Shown piece after piece: positions 7,672 to 17,100 of a stretch of DNA of 36,124 nt; the stretch's first letter is position 1; every line of letters starts with the position of its first letter. The stretch is from positions 1 to 36,124 of the forward strand of contig JAFTZC010000051.1 of assembly GCA_017461065.1 (NCBI GenBank), given 5' to 3'. A program made the position numbers and the translations under genes. The stretch is from Clostridia bacterium (GTDB lineage: Bacteria > Bacillota > Clostridia > Christensenellales > DTU072). Below the pieces are notes generated by a model. It saw only the letters and a program-made list of their open reading frames with translations. It was not told where the DNA came from and ran no database searches.

Positions 7672-10248
7672 ATGAAAAAATTTCTTGTAGGAGTTATATT
7701 TTTGATACCAATCGTGGTAGTTATAGCGCTATCAGCAACGGGCGCTATAATATCGCTTACCACGCCCGTAAATCCGAGCGAATTGGTAATCAAGGATAGC
7801 GATAACGTTGAGCTTGACAAAAACGCTATCGTCAAAGTGGACTCCCGAAATTACGATGAATTTATAATCATAGAAGTGCTTCCTTCTATTACGCAAGATA
7901 AAGCGATAACCTACGAGCGCGTTGAAGAAGCTGGGGAAGGCGAAGTTATCCTTGAGCAAATAGGGGATACAAATCGTTATTCAATAACTCCCGTTAAAAT
8001 CGGCGTAACAAAGCTCGAAATTCGTGCAAAAGCCAATATAAACGTTTATAAAGAAGTTACCTTCTACGTCACGAGTGACTCCATTGAAACCATAAATATA
8101 TATGACGAAAAGGGCTTAGACGTAGGTGAGCATCGCAACGTTTATCACGGCGAAAAGTATTACGTTGACCTTAACCCCGTTGAAGCGCTACGTAACAACG
8201 ATATCCAATGGTCGTCGTCAAACACGTCCGTTGCCGAAATTAGTGCAAACGGCGAGCTTAAGGTAGTCGGCAAGGGCCTTACGAGAATAAAAGTCAACGC
8301 AGTCGACAAAGACGGCAACACCATAAGCGACTACGTTGATATCGATACGTCGGGCGCAATGGTATCGTCAAAGACGATATATACTTCGGAGAGCGAGCTA
8401 AGTATCGATTGGATAAAACAAAACCACACACTCGATAGTGAAGTCGAAGTATCGAGCGTTCAAGAAAATATCTACCTATTCCAAAAGGGTGAGCAGGCAG
8501 TTGAAGTCGAGTTTGTAAATGCTTCAAGCGACGGCTGGGGCTTTTTGGAACTTGCAAACGTGATGTATACGCGTAACGGCGGATACTATCCCATTGTTGG
8601 AAGATTGGTTAGTGGCGAAGTCTTAGAAGATGCAACCATAGAAGTTTCCAATAGCGAAATATTGGAATTAGAGCCCGTTACGGGTATGCTCGTCCCTGTT
8701 AAGGCGGGCAGCGTAATGGTTAAAGCAACTTACGACGGCGTTAGCGTTGAAAAGGAGGTCGTCGTTAGAGAAAACCCCATTGCGTTTGAGTTGGAACTTG
8801 GCTCAGCTGACCAAAAACTCGGCATTCAGTTAGCGCGCACGTGGGGTCAATACTTCCTTGACGAAAACGGCAACCTAACCGATACCTTTATTTTTGGACT
8901 TGCCGATAAGAGCAACGCCTTTGACGTAGAGTGGTCGCTTTCCAATTTCGAATACGCCACCTTTACAAAAGTTGAAAACGGCCAAGATATCGCGTTAAAG
9001 TTCCTTGACGGCGTAAGGGGTAACTCCGTAACGCTGACGGCAACGCTCAAAGTAAACAACCTGCTTCAAGAGCGTGTAAAGCGTAGCTTTACTTTTAACA
9101 TCAAAGAGAAGAACGCCGTCAACGTCTATAGCTGGGACGAGTTTGATAGGGTGGTAAACATAAAGAGACACGATATCGTGCTTCAAGCAGACGTTTATCC
9201 CGACCATACCGTAGGTTTGGGTTGCAGTCTTTATGGTAACGGTTTCAAGGTGGACGCAACCAACTTCCCAATTGTTGAAAACACTTGGCGTACCTACGTT
9301 ATAGATACTACTTGGGACGGCAATGGCCACTACGAGTGGAAGGAAACGGGTAGTGGCAAAACCATAGTTGAAGACGTAAACTTCATCGGATCACCTGCGT
9401 ATAAAGACACCGACCACGTGCTTGAAGCATTTGCATTTAACTGGAGTTTCTGCCCGGTTGAAGTTAAGTATTGTCAAATTAGTGGATTTTCCGATGGAAT
9501 TTACGTTCATAACGTACAAAATATACTCATAGAAGGGTGTATTATAGGTGATAACTTTAATACGGGCGTATCCTTAGGATACGAACCGGGTAGAGCCCAG
9601 CGTTGTACCGTAACTTTGCGTAACAATATTTTTAAGCAAACTGGTACGGCGGCGGTACAACTTGCAACCAGCTGGTTCCACGAGAATGCTATGGATAAAG
9701 TCTTCTCGATGGATATCAACATCGAAGGCTTTATGGACGTCTATAACTGGAAACAACGCTCTGAGTTTAAGGATATATTCTCTAGCTCTCTTCTTGGCAT
9801 GGTTGGCACTGATATAGTATCAGGCTCTCTTAGAGATATGCTTGTTGATGCTGTTGCAAAAATCGTCAATTCATTCATAAACGAGCCTGAATACGACCAT
9901 ATTTTCTATAAATATGGGGGCAAAGAGTATGCAAGCTTTGCCTTTGTAGGCATGGGGCTGACGGCTATAGCAGACCCTAATATTATCAATACCGAAAATG
10001 CAAACGATAATCTACAAAAGTACGTAGTTCCACTTGAAGACGCCAGTGGCACACCCGTAGGTCAACTTGCATCTATATCTTCGCTCGTTAATATGGTAGT
10101 TAAGCCAACTAAGCCTATGCATATCACCAACTCGTGCTTCTTGGTATGCGCCGACTTTGAAAACGGCGAGCCCGAAATTAAGCCTGGTGACCCCGTACCA
10201 AACTCAAAAGAGCTTTACGCTAAGCTCACGAGCGCTATAAATTCCTAA
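7672..10248 (+). CDS. Membrane-anchored Big_2 / parallel beta-helix protein (paralog B)
   Basis: An 858-residue tandem paralog of the gene 28 bp upstream. By hand alignment the first 140 residues differ at only 22 positions (about 84% identical), including a nearly invariant anchor helix. The Big_2 domain is also close (SSSNTSVAEISANG), and the tails share PEIKPGDPVPNS, whereas the central and beta-helix parts diverge more. The beta-helix (about 480-665) shows HDIVLQADV, LYGNGF, ILIEGCIIGDN and VTLRNNIFKQT. Insertions and deletions relative to A lie mainly in the 500-590 region. GAAGG at 7661-7665 is 6 nt before the ATG. The pair most likely arose by tandem duplication with divergence of the ligand-facing part, and may work as a heteromer. 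Function unknown. Confidence 0.8.
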   Translation: MKKFLVGVIFLIPIVVVIALSATGAIISLTTPVNPSELVIKDSDNVELDKNAIVKVDSRNYDEFIIIEVLPSITQDKAITYERVEEAGEGEVILEQIGDTNRYSITPVKIGVTKLEIRAKANINVYKEVTFYVTSDSIETINIYDEKGLDVGEHRNVYHGEKYYVDLNPVEALRNNDIQWSSSNTSVAEISANGELKVVGKGLTRIKVNAVDKDGNTISDYVDIDTSGAMVSSKTIYTSESELSIDWIKQNHTLDSEVEVSSVQENIYLFQKGEQAVEVEFVNASSDGWGFLELANVMYTRNGGYYPIVGRLVSGEVLEDATIEVSNSEILELEPVTGMLVPVKAGSVMVKATYDGVSVEKEVVVRENPIAFELELGSADQKLGIQLARTWGQYFLDENGNLTDTFIFGLADKSNAFDVEWSLSNFEYATFTKVENGQDIALKFLDGVRGNSVTLTATLKVNNLLQERVKRSFTFNIKEKNAVNVYSWDEFDRVVNIKRHDIVLQADVYPDHTVGLGCSLYGNGFKVDATNFPIVENTWRTYVIDTTWDGNGHYEWKETGSGKTIVEDVNFIGSPAYKDTDHVLEAFAFNWSFCPVEVKYCQISGFSDGIYVHNVQNILIEGCIIGDNFNTGVSLGYEPGRAQRCTVTLRNNIFKQTGTAAVQLATSWFHENAMDKVFSMDINIEGFMDVYNWKQRSEFKDIFSSSLLGMVGTDIVSGSLRDMLVDAVAKIVNSFINEPEYDHIFYKYGGKEYASFAFVGMGLTAIADPNIINTENANDNLQKYVVPLEDASGTPVGQLASISSLVNMVVKPTKPMHITNSCFLVCADFENGEPEIKPGDPVPNSKELYAKLTSAINS

Positions 10249-10261
10249 AATATCAATATTG

Positions 10262-10279
10262 ACAACGATAAATCGTTGT
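10262..10279 (+). other. Short inverted repeat before the small membrane protein gene
   Basis: ACAACGAT, 2 nt, ATCGTTGT lies in the 75-bp gap after paralog B. There is no T-run behind it, so read-through is expected; it could be an RNA stability element. Confidence 0.3.
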
Positions 10280-10323
10280 GCAATAATTATATTATTAGAA
10301 CCATAAAAAGAAGGAGATTCATT

Positions 10324-11259
10324 ATGGCACAACCAGCAACCCCCGGATGCTTAAAAGGCTGTATTATTGGACCTATCATTACGATAATCGCAGTTATTTT
10401 AATTATCGTAATCGCAGCAGTCGTAGTAGTAAACTTGACGCCCGACCAATTGGGCATTGCAGACCTTGAACTTTTCGAAGGCGAAACGCTACGTACTTTA
10501 GGACTTGCTGACGTAAAAATCAAGGACGTATTCTCGTTTATCGATACGCTGATGAATCCAAATGAAGAAGATATCGTCCAAAACCCAGTCGATAACGAAG
10601 TGGAAAAGGGCAAGGCAGACGCCGCTATCGAAGATAGTAGCGTAGCTAAAAAGGATGACGGCACTATCGATTACTCGTCAATCGTAACCGACAAGATTAT
10701 CTATCCTACCACCCAAGAAATCACTTATAGCGATACTACCCTTGCTTACATATTCAACCAAATGGTAAGTGACGGCGCCGAGTCAAGTGACGAAGCAATC
10801 AAGTTCCTACAAGACCTTGACGCTAAGATTAACGAAGTTACCATCGCAAAAGACGGCGATAATTGGTCACTCCGTATCGTTGCAAGCATTGAAACCACCG
10901 CTATTGCAGGTGATATCAACGCAACTCTCGACGAGATGGGCGTAGGCGGACTCTTCACTTTGCCCGAAAAGGTTTACGCAGTAAGCTACTCAACCCTTTC
11001 ACTTGGCGCTGAAGGCTTGGAAACCGAGTCCGTATCCCTAAAGATTAACGATAGCGATAACCCAATGTCAAAGGCAATTATGAAGGTTCTCGCTAAAAAG
11101 GCAAACGAAACTGCCGAGCAAGAAGGTCAAGAAGTTGACACTTCCGAAAACGCAGTTAACGACGAAATCGGCAATGCATTCGTTAGCGTAGTTACCAATC
11201 TTGGTAAGCCTATTGCAATCCAAGAGCACGCTATCGTAGTGGAAACTTATACTGAATAA
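10324..11259 (+). CDS. Membrane-anchored protein of unknown function
   Basis: A 311-residue protein I do not recognise. A short N-terminus with two cysteines (GCLKGC) precedes one strongly hydrophobic helix (about 14-38, rich in I and V), then an acidic, probably extracytoplasmic region. Residues about 85-125 are low-complexity and linker-like; about 130-310 look like a folded alpha/beta domain (DGDNWSLRIVASIETTAIAG). I chose ATG 10324 because AAGGAG lies 7 nt upstream; an in-frame start at 10276 would add a basic segment and lacks a ribosome site. Its stop overlaps the mtnN start by one base. The same anchor layout as the two preceding proteins suggests a shared surface complex, as inference. 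Confidence 0.75.
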   Translation: MAQPATPGCLKGCIIGPIITIIAVILIIVIAAVVVVNLTPDQLGIADLELFEGETLRTLGLADVKIKDVFSFIDTLMNPNEEDIVQNPVDNEVEKGKADAAIEDSSVAKKDDGTIDYSSIVTDKIIYPTTQEITYSDTTLAYIFNQMVSDGAESSDEAIKFLQDLDAKINEVTIAKDGDNWSLRIVASIETTAIAGDINATLDEMGVGGLFTLPEKVYAVSYSTLSLGAEGLETESVSLKINDSDNPMSKAIMKVLAKKANETAEQEGQEVDTSENAVNDEIGNAFVSVVTNLGKPIAIQEHAIVVETYTE

Positions 11260-11936
11260 TGAAAAAAATCGGATTATTAGTTGCAATGGAAAAGGAAGCC
11301 CGCGATATAATTGCAGGGCTTCAATCCATTTATAGAGAGGAGTACAAAGGCAAAAACTTTACCATAGGTAAATGTGGTGGTAACGAGGTCGTGCTTGCAC
11401 TTGCAGGTGTCGGCAAGGTTAACGCTGCTTACGCTACTACCATTATGGTGGAAAAATATGGCGTAGACGTCGTAATCAACACCGGTATAGCAGGGGGAGT
11501 GGGCAAGCTCAAGCCACTAAGCGCGCTTGCCGTATCAAGGGTATGTCAGCACGACAGCGACACGACTGCACTCGGCGACCCCATTGGGCTTATCAGCGGG
11601 CTAAATAAGGTGTATTTTGATGCCGACAAGGAAATAGTGGATCTGATAGCAAAAAACGCGGATAACGCCGCTGTAGGTTGCGTAGCAACGGGAGATACCT
11701 TCGTTGCCGATTCCTGTAAAGCTAAGAATATAGCCGAAACTTTCGGCGCGGTTGCTTGCGATATGGAGTGTGGTGCGGTTGCACAAGTATGTTACGTTGC
11801 AGGCGTAAGGTTTGGAGCGCTAAAGGTAATTAGCGACTCGGCGGAGGACGGAGCCGAAATGAGCTACGTCGAGCTTGCCGATAGGGCCTGCCAAATCAAT
11901 TCAAGCACACTTCTCAAAGCAATATCACAACTATAA
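11259..11936 (+). CDS. mtnN: 5'-methylthioadenosine/S-adenosylhomocysteine nucleosidase
   Basis: A 225-residue cytoplasmic enzyme that cleaves adenine from methylthioadenosine, S-adenosylhomocysteine and 5'-deoxyadenosine, recycling methionine and removing inhibitors of SAM-dependent enzymes. Visible family motifs are LLVAMEKEA with E11, GVGKVNAA (51-58), INTGIAGG (73-80), VATGDTFV (142-149), the substrate-binding ME pair (169-170) and ISDSAED with D193, the catalytic Asp. Length is normal. The start overlaps the preceding stop as TAATG, so translation is probably coupled, and a strong terminator follows. Why it shares a transcript with surface proteins is unclear. Confidence 0.95.
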   Translation: MKKIGLLVAMEKEARDIIAGLQSIYREEYKGKNFTIGKCGGNEVVLALAGVGKVNAAYATTIMVEKYGVDVVINTGIAGGVGKLKPLSALAVSRVCQHDSDTTALGDPIGLISGLNKVYFDADKEIVDLIAKNADNAAVGCVATGDTFVADSCKAKNIAETFGAVACDMECGAVAQVCYVAGVRFGALKVISDSAEDGAEMSYVELADRACQINSSTLLKAISQL

Positions 11937-11939
11937 ATT

Positions 11940-11960
11940 AGCGCCGTAGGGCGCTTTTTT
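11940..11960 (+). terminator. Intrinsic terminator after mtnN
   Basis: AGCGCC, loop GTAG, GGCGCT followed by six T residues (11955-11960), starting 4 nt after the mtnN stop. It ends the transcription unit that starts near 2407. Confidence 0.9.
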
Positions 11961-12008
11961 AATGCACCGCGATTGAGCTAAACGCATATAATAAGCCGTG
12001 GAGATTTT

Positions 12009-13988
12009 ATGTTAAAATTTGGCACGGACGGAATTAGAGCACGCGGCGATTTATTCGACGACCAATTTTTAGGTCGATTTGCAAAAGCAATTCAAAAAAT
12101 ATACGGCACCATAACTCTCATCATAGCGCGAGATACAAGGGTTAGCGGAGAGCCTATCGAAAGGGGGCTTTCAAAGCATTTTAAAGCGCTTGGTATGGGA
12201 GTGCGCCTTGCGGGAGTGATACCTACGCCCACACTTGCTTTTTTAACAAAAAGCAGTGGGTGCGATTTGGGTATAATGATTTCTGCAAGCCACAATCCGC
12301 CCGAATATAACGGACTCAAGCTGTTTTCGGGGCAAGGAGCCAAGATTTCTTTGGCTGACGAAAAAGAGATTGAGCACGCGTTAAACGAAGATTTAAAGGG
12401 TTCCTATGGCGTTGAAGGGTGGGTTGAGTCGATGAGCACCGACAGCTACGTAGGTTATCTTCAAGGGATATTCGGCAATAGGCTTAAAGGACTAAAAGTG
12501 GCGGTTGACACCTGTTACGGTTCGACTTTTAGCGTGGTACCTGCGGTGTTCGGCGAATTGGGAGCACAATTAAGCGGCATAAACTTAGACCCCGACGGCA
12601 GTAAAATCAACGTGGAATGCGGCGCCACTCACGTAGAGCAACTGCTCGAGTATTGCAAGGAGAGCGAGTGCGACGTGGCTTTTGCATACGACGGCGACGG
12701 AGACAGAGTTATTGCCATCATAGATGGCAAAGTGCTGACGGGTGACGACGTTATATACCTTATAGCAAGGTATTTTAAGCTCAAAGGAATGCTCAAAAGC
12801 AAAACGGTGGTAGGCACCATTATGAGCAACGTAGGCTTAGAGCGCGCGCTTGAGGACAAGGGCATAGCTTTTTTAAGGGCGGACGTAGGCGATAAGTACG
12901 TATATGAAGAAATGGTAAAGAGCGGCGCTCAAATCGGTGGGGAAGACAGCGGACACGTAATCTTAAAAGATTACGCGGAAACGGGGGACGGACTTTTGAC
13001 TTCGCTGTTTATTGCTTGTATTCAAAAGGAAATAGGCGTAAGCAACCTATTGGATATGGCTAAATACCCCGTCAAGGAAGATAGTTTGTCGCTTTCTCCT
13101 GAGCAAAGGGAAAGGTTTGTTAATACCCCTAAAATTGGTGCTTTTATCGAAGAAATCTCTCTTAAATGCGGCGTAAGAGTGGTCGTTAGGCCGTCCGGAA
13201 CCGAGCCCAAGCTTCGCATTATGGTTGAAGGTGAAACCTACGAAAAGGCCAAAGAAAGCGCACTCAAAATCAAAGACTATCTAAGTGCGGAATTATCCAA
13301 TAATGTAGGATTAGAGAGCACCAAAGAAGCATTAAAAGGGAGCCAAAACACAAGTTACGAGAAAGAAGATTACTCAAAATTCACAAACAACGGAGTAGTA
13401 ATAATCGACGCCAACACTACCTTTATAGCAAGGGGCGTTAAGATTGGGCGCGGTACTACTATATATCCTTTCAATTATATTGCCGGTGATACGGTGATAG
13501 GGCAAGGGGTAAACGTGTTTTCTTACTGTGACCTAACCGATACTGTGATTGGCGACGGGGTGGATATTCGTTCCACGTATAGTTTGCAAGCCACTATCGG
13601 CGAGCGCTCTACGGTGGGGCCCTTTGCCACCCTTAGGAAGGGTGCCACTATTGGCAAGGGGTGTAGGATAGGCGACTACGTGGAAGTCAAGAACTCCGTG
13701 TTGGGTGACGGCGTAAAGGCTTCGCACTTGACGTACGTAGGCGACGCGGACGTAGGTGCGCGCACCAACGTAGGGTGTGGCACGGTGTTTGCCAACTACA
13801 ACGGAAAGCTGAAGCGTAGGACGGAAGTAGGGGAGGGCGTTTTTATAGGTTGCAACACCAATCTGATTGCTCCTTTGAAGATAGGGGACGGCAGTTATAT
13901 TGCAGGTGGGTCTACCATAACCGAAGATATTCCGAGCGGCAAGTTTAGCATCGCCCGACCGATACAAAAGACTATGGATAAACGCTAA
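12009..13988 (+). CDS. glmM: Fusion of phosphoglucosamine mutase (GlmM) with the GlmU acetyltransferase domain
   Basis: A 659-residue fusion of two consecutive steps of UDP-GlcNAc synthesis. Residues 1-428 are a full GlmM: FGTDGIR near the start, phospho-serine S94 in ISASHN, metal loop DGDGDR (228-233), sugar loop GGEDSGH (310-316) and phosphate loop RPSGTEPKLR (394-403). After a polar linker (about 429-458), residues 460-659 are a left-handed beta-helix very like the GlmU C-terminus. R543, K561, H573, Y576, N596, Y597 and K600 match the acetyltransferase active-site residues (E. coli R333, K351, H363, Y366, N386, Y387, K392). The uridylyltransferase domain is absent. Predicted activity is GlcN-6-P to GlcN-1-P to GlcNAc-1-P. 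GGAG lies 5 nt before the ATG; a TATAAT at 11987-11992 has no good -35. Confidence 0.9.
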   Translation: MLKFGTDGIRARGDLFDDQFLGRFAKAIQKIYGTITLIIARDTRVSGEPIERGLSKHFKALGMGVRLAGVIPTPTLAFLTKSSGCDLGIMISASHNPPEYNGLKLFSGQGAKISLADEKEIEHALNEDLKGSYGVEGWVESMSTDSYVGYLQGIFGNRLKGLKVAVDTCYGSTFSVVPAVFGELGAQLSGINLDPDGSKINVECGATHVEQLLEYCKESECDVAFAYDGDGDRVIAIIDGKVLTGDDVIYLIARYFKLKGMLKSKTVVGTIMSNVGLERALEDKGIAFLRADVGDKYVYEEMVKSGAQIGGEDSGHVILKDYAETGDGLLTSLFIACIQKEIGVSNLLDMAKYPVKEDSLSLSPEQRERFVNTPKIGAFIEEISLKCGVRVVVRPSGTEPKLRIMVEGETYEKAKESALKIKDYLSAELSNNVGLESTKEALKGSQNTSYEKEDYSKFTNNGVVIIDANTTFIARGVKIGRGTTIYPFNYIAGDTVIGQGVNVFSYCDLTDTVIGDGVDIRSTYSLQATIGERSTVGPFATLRKGATIGKGCRIGDYVEVKNSVLGDGVKASHLTYVGDADVGARTNVGCGTVFANYNGKLKRRTEVGEGVFIGCNTNLIAPLKIGDGSYIAGGSTITEDIPSGKFSIARPIQKTMDKR

Positions 13989-13989
13989 A

Positions 13990-14030
13990 GGGAGCAAATT
14001 CGACGCTCACGCACCCGTGAGCACGCTCCC
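13990..14030 (+). other. Nested hairpin after the glmM fusion
   Basis: An outer GGGAGC/GCTCCC pair (13990-13995, 14025-14030) encloses an inner perfect GCTCACG/CGTGAGC hairpin with loop CACC. There is no T-run, so it is not a canonical terminator; it may protect the 3' end of the message. A real terminator follows at 14054. Confidence 0.45.
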
Positions 14031-14053
14031 CTGCAATAAAATTTTAGTAAAAT

Positions 14054-14084
14054 AGCGCGTACGGTGCTTGCGTGCGCGCTTTTT
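14054..14084 (+). terminator. Intrinsic terminator of the glmM fusion
   Basis: AGCGCGTACG, 7-nt loop, CGTGCGCGCT form a 10-bp stem with one G-U pair, followed directly by five T residues. The right arm also contains the -35 of the next promoter. Confidence 0.85.
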
Positions 14085-14096
14085 ATTATATATAAT
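14068..14096 (+). promoter_or_regulatory. Probable promoter of the giant surface-protein gene
   Basis: A perfect TATAAT (14091-14096) has TTGCGT 17 bp upstream, the latter lying inside the terminator stem. The ATG is at 14133. The ribosome site GGAG (14121-14124) is the right half of the palindrome CTCCATGGAG (14115-14124). Confidence 0.55.
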
Positions 14097-14132
14097 AATG
14101 CCATATCGACCTAACTCCATGGAGACCGGATT

Positions 14133-17100
14133 ATGGCTAAATTAAGAGTAACTGGAAAGCGTTTTTCCATAAATGGAATGTTTGGCATCACTATGATTGC
14201 CATTGCAGTCGTTGCCGTTGTGGCTGTTGTCGTTGCGGCAATCGTTCTACCCACACTTGCAGAAGTAACTGATTACGAGGCGCCCGAGGTTGTCGCTATC
14301 GTTGCGCCCGACGACGGATTGATATCCGTAGGCGCCGATTTGTCACAAGTATTCGTAACCGTCAAGTATTCTGACGGCTCCACTAATCAAGTTGCACTTT
14401 CTGAACTTGTCGTCACCGGTCTCGACACAAGTACCGAAGGTGTAGTTGACGGAGTTGTACTCGATTACGGCGGTTTCAAACAAACCATTTCGTTTAACGT
14501 AGTTCCCACCGAACTCAACGTCGAATACATAGCTTCTACCGGCGGTAGAATTGACGGCGAAACCATCCAAAGCATCACGGCAGGGGCGGATGCAACGCGC
14601 GTTGAAGCTATCCCCGACGAAGGATACTATTTTGCAGGTTGGTCGGACGGCGACATCAACGCAAGTCGTCTTGATACTCAGGTCTCCAAGAGTATGCGCC
14701 TTATCGCGGTATTTGAAAAATTGCGTTACACCGTAGTTTTCTACTATCCAGATGGCACCACGGCAAGAGAAGAAGTCGTATCTTACAACGAGTCTCCAAT
14801 GCGTGTACCACGCGCTGACGAAAAGAATATGGAGCTATACGGCTATCGTTTCGTTGGCTGGGACACCGACTTTACCCATATTACCAAGGATACAAATATT
14901 TATCCTATTTTCGAAAAATACGCAGCAGATTTCCATCTTGAATACACCACCGACAAGAGCGGCCGTCCACTTGGTACGTCCGACGCACTTTCATACTATG
15001 AATTCGATGAGCTTGCAACCGTCCGTGTTAACGCTAACGCCGACAGAAAGTTTATCGGTTGGTCGGTTTTCGACGTAAATACTCAAACTTGGATTTCTCT
15101 TGACCCCGTTATGGCCGAAGGTCGTCTTATCCACGTAGGCGTAGACCACTCTATCGAGTTTATTTCTACGCGCACGGGCACGACGGAAGAATTCGTTTTG
15201 AGCTTTACTCCCGATTCCGAAGTAGAAGAAATCTTGGTTAAGGCACACTTTGTTTATCTCGAAAGTGAAATCTCGTTTACGTCTATGAATAACAAGGCTC
15301 ACGAGAGCTTCCTTATCGACTACGACACCCCCATCGGCGAAAAGTTCGACGTAGAAGACCTAACTTACCTTGATATGCTCGGCTACGAGTTCAAGGGCTG
15401 GTACGTAAAGGGCGGCGAAGTCAAGGCTGACGGCACTCCCGTACTCGTAAACAACCAAACCACTTTCAGCCAACCCACCGAGCTTATCGCATATTGGGAA
15501 AAGGAAATTTTTGCAGCCGTATTCCTAAAGGGTGAAAACGAGGACGCCGCATTCCTAAGCCCCGATAATATTTTCGAAAGCACTTATAACGGCAAGCTCG
15601 TTACCGCTTACTATCAAGATACTCTTGCAGGTGCGCTTAGCGGATCATTCCCCGAAAAGGTTCCCACCAAGCCAAATTACACCTTTAAGGGCTGGTATCT
15701 TGCAGACGCAGATAGACTTCCCACTTCCACCGTTATTGATAAGACCTTCAAGCTCGAAAACTATATGACAATCGTTGACGTCAAAGACGAATACGGCAAC
15801 GTCAAGGCAAGCTATCCTGCAATCTTCGTAGTACCCGTATTTGAAGTCAACACCAAGACCTTGACTATCAACGTACAAGGCTCGGGCTCTATCAACGCTC
15901 TCGTTTACGATGAGACTTACGGCGTATTTACCGAAAAGAGTATCTCCGGTAAGGTTGAAATGCCCGTAAACCAAAAATATATGATTCGTGTTCGTCCAAG
16001 CGCAGGCTACTCGCTAAGCGCGGTTAACGTTAACGGCGTTATCAACTCTGGCGACAACCTTGCAGGTGCTCAAGGCTACTACGATTTGACTATCGCAGGC
16101 TCCGACCTAAGCCCAATCGACGTAGATTACGATATTATCGCCACCTTCAAGCTCACCGAGTATGAAATTTCCGTAACCAACGGCTCCAACGGCGTAGTCA
16201 GCGGCGAAATTTCGTATAACGTATTAGGCAAGGACGAAAGCTTCAGAGAGCACAGCAACGATAAGACCATAAGCTTCCCCGTCAACTACGGCTCGGGCGT
16301 TAGCGTTGAAATCGCGACCAAGCAAACCGACGATACTTCCGATGCAAGCTCAAGCTACGGCTATTATATCTCGGCTATCAAGCTCAACGGCGAAACCATC
16401 GCAGTACCTGCCGAAGCAGTATACTTTAATTTGATTATTGAAGACGTAACCCGTGATAATAGGGTAGAAATCCAATATCTCGAATTCACCTACGTCGTAA
16501 CTCTCCCCGAAGACAGCGCGTACGGCTCAATGATTTCCGAGTCCACCCTAACTTCATTCAAGAAGGGCGACGAAAACCCGTTCGCAGTCAAAGCAAACGA
16601 CGGATACTATATCAAGAGAGTTACCGCTAACGGAACCATAATCGACCCGTATATTTCAGCTAAGGGTTATACAATCAACAGCTTGCTCGTCAACGGCGAA
16701 GCACCCACTCCCGGTGCAAACGATTACAGAGTAACCGAGATGCGTCTATCTATCGACAGCATCGAGCAAAACGTAGTGTTTGAAGTTGAGTACGCAGAGC
16801 TTTACTACAACGTAACCACTTCTTATGAAGGTGTCGGTTCGGTAACAACTCCGTTTACCGTTTCATACGGCGCTCCATTCCACGTTAACGCAGTAACTTC
16901 CAGCGGATACTACGTACACTCCGTAGTGGTTAACGGCGTTGAAAATACCTTCGACGACGTCCAAACAGCACGTGAATATACCGTAAACAGCACCAAGAGA
17001 GATTACGACGTCAAGTTTATCTTCAAGAGAACCGTTTACTTCGTCCGTTTCGTAGACGCCGACGGCAATTCGAGCGTAACTTACGACGAGCAAACCATCA

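Noticed and set aside
12009..13988. The fusion as two genes misjoined by a sequencing error
   Set aside because: The frame is continuous, the GlmM part ends normally after the phosphate-binding domain, and a plausible polar linker joins the parts. I saw no ribosome site and start codon near 13300-13400 that would suggest a separate second gene.
13533..13997. 154-codon open frame on the - strand over the GlmU-like part
   Set aside because: The opposite strand encodes a beta-helix with conserved active-site residues; the reverse translation resembles nothing and lacks a start signal.
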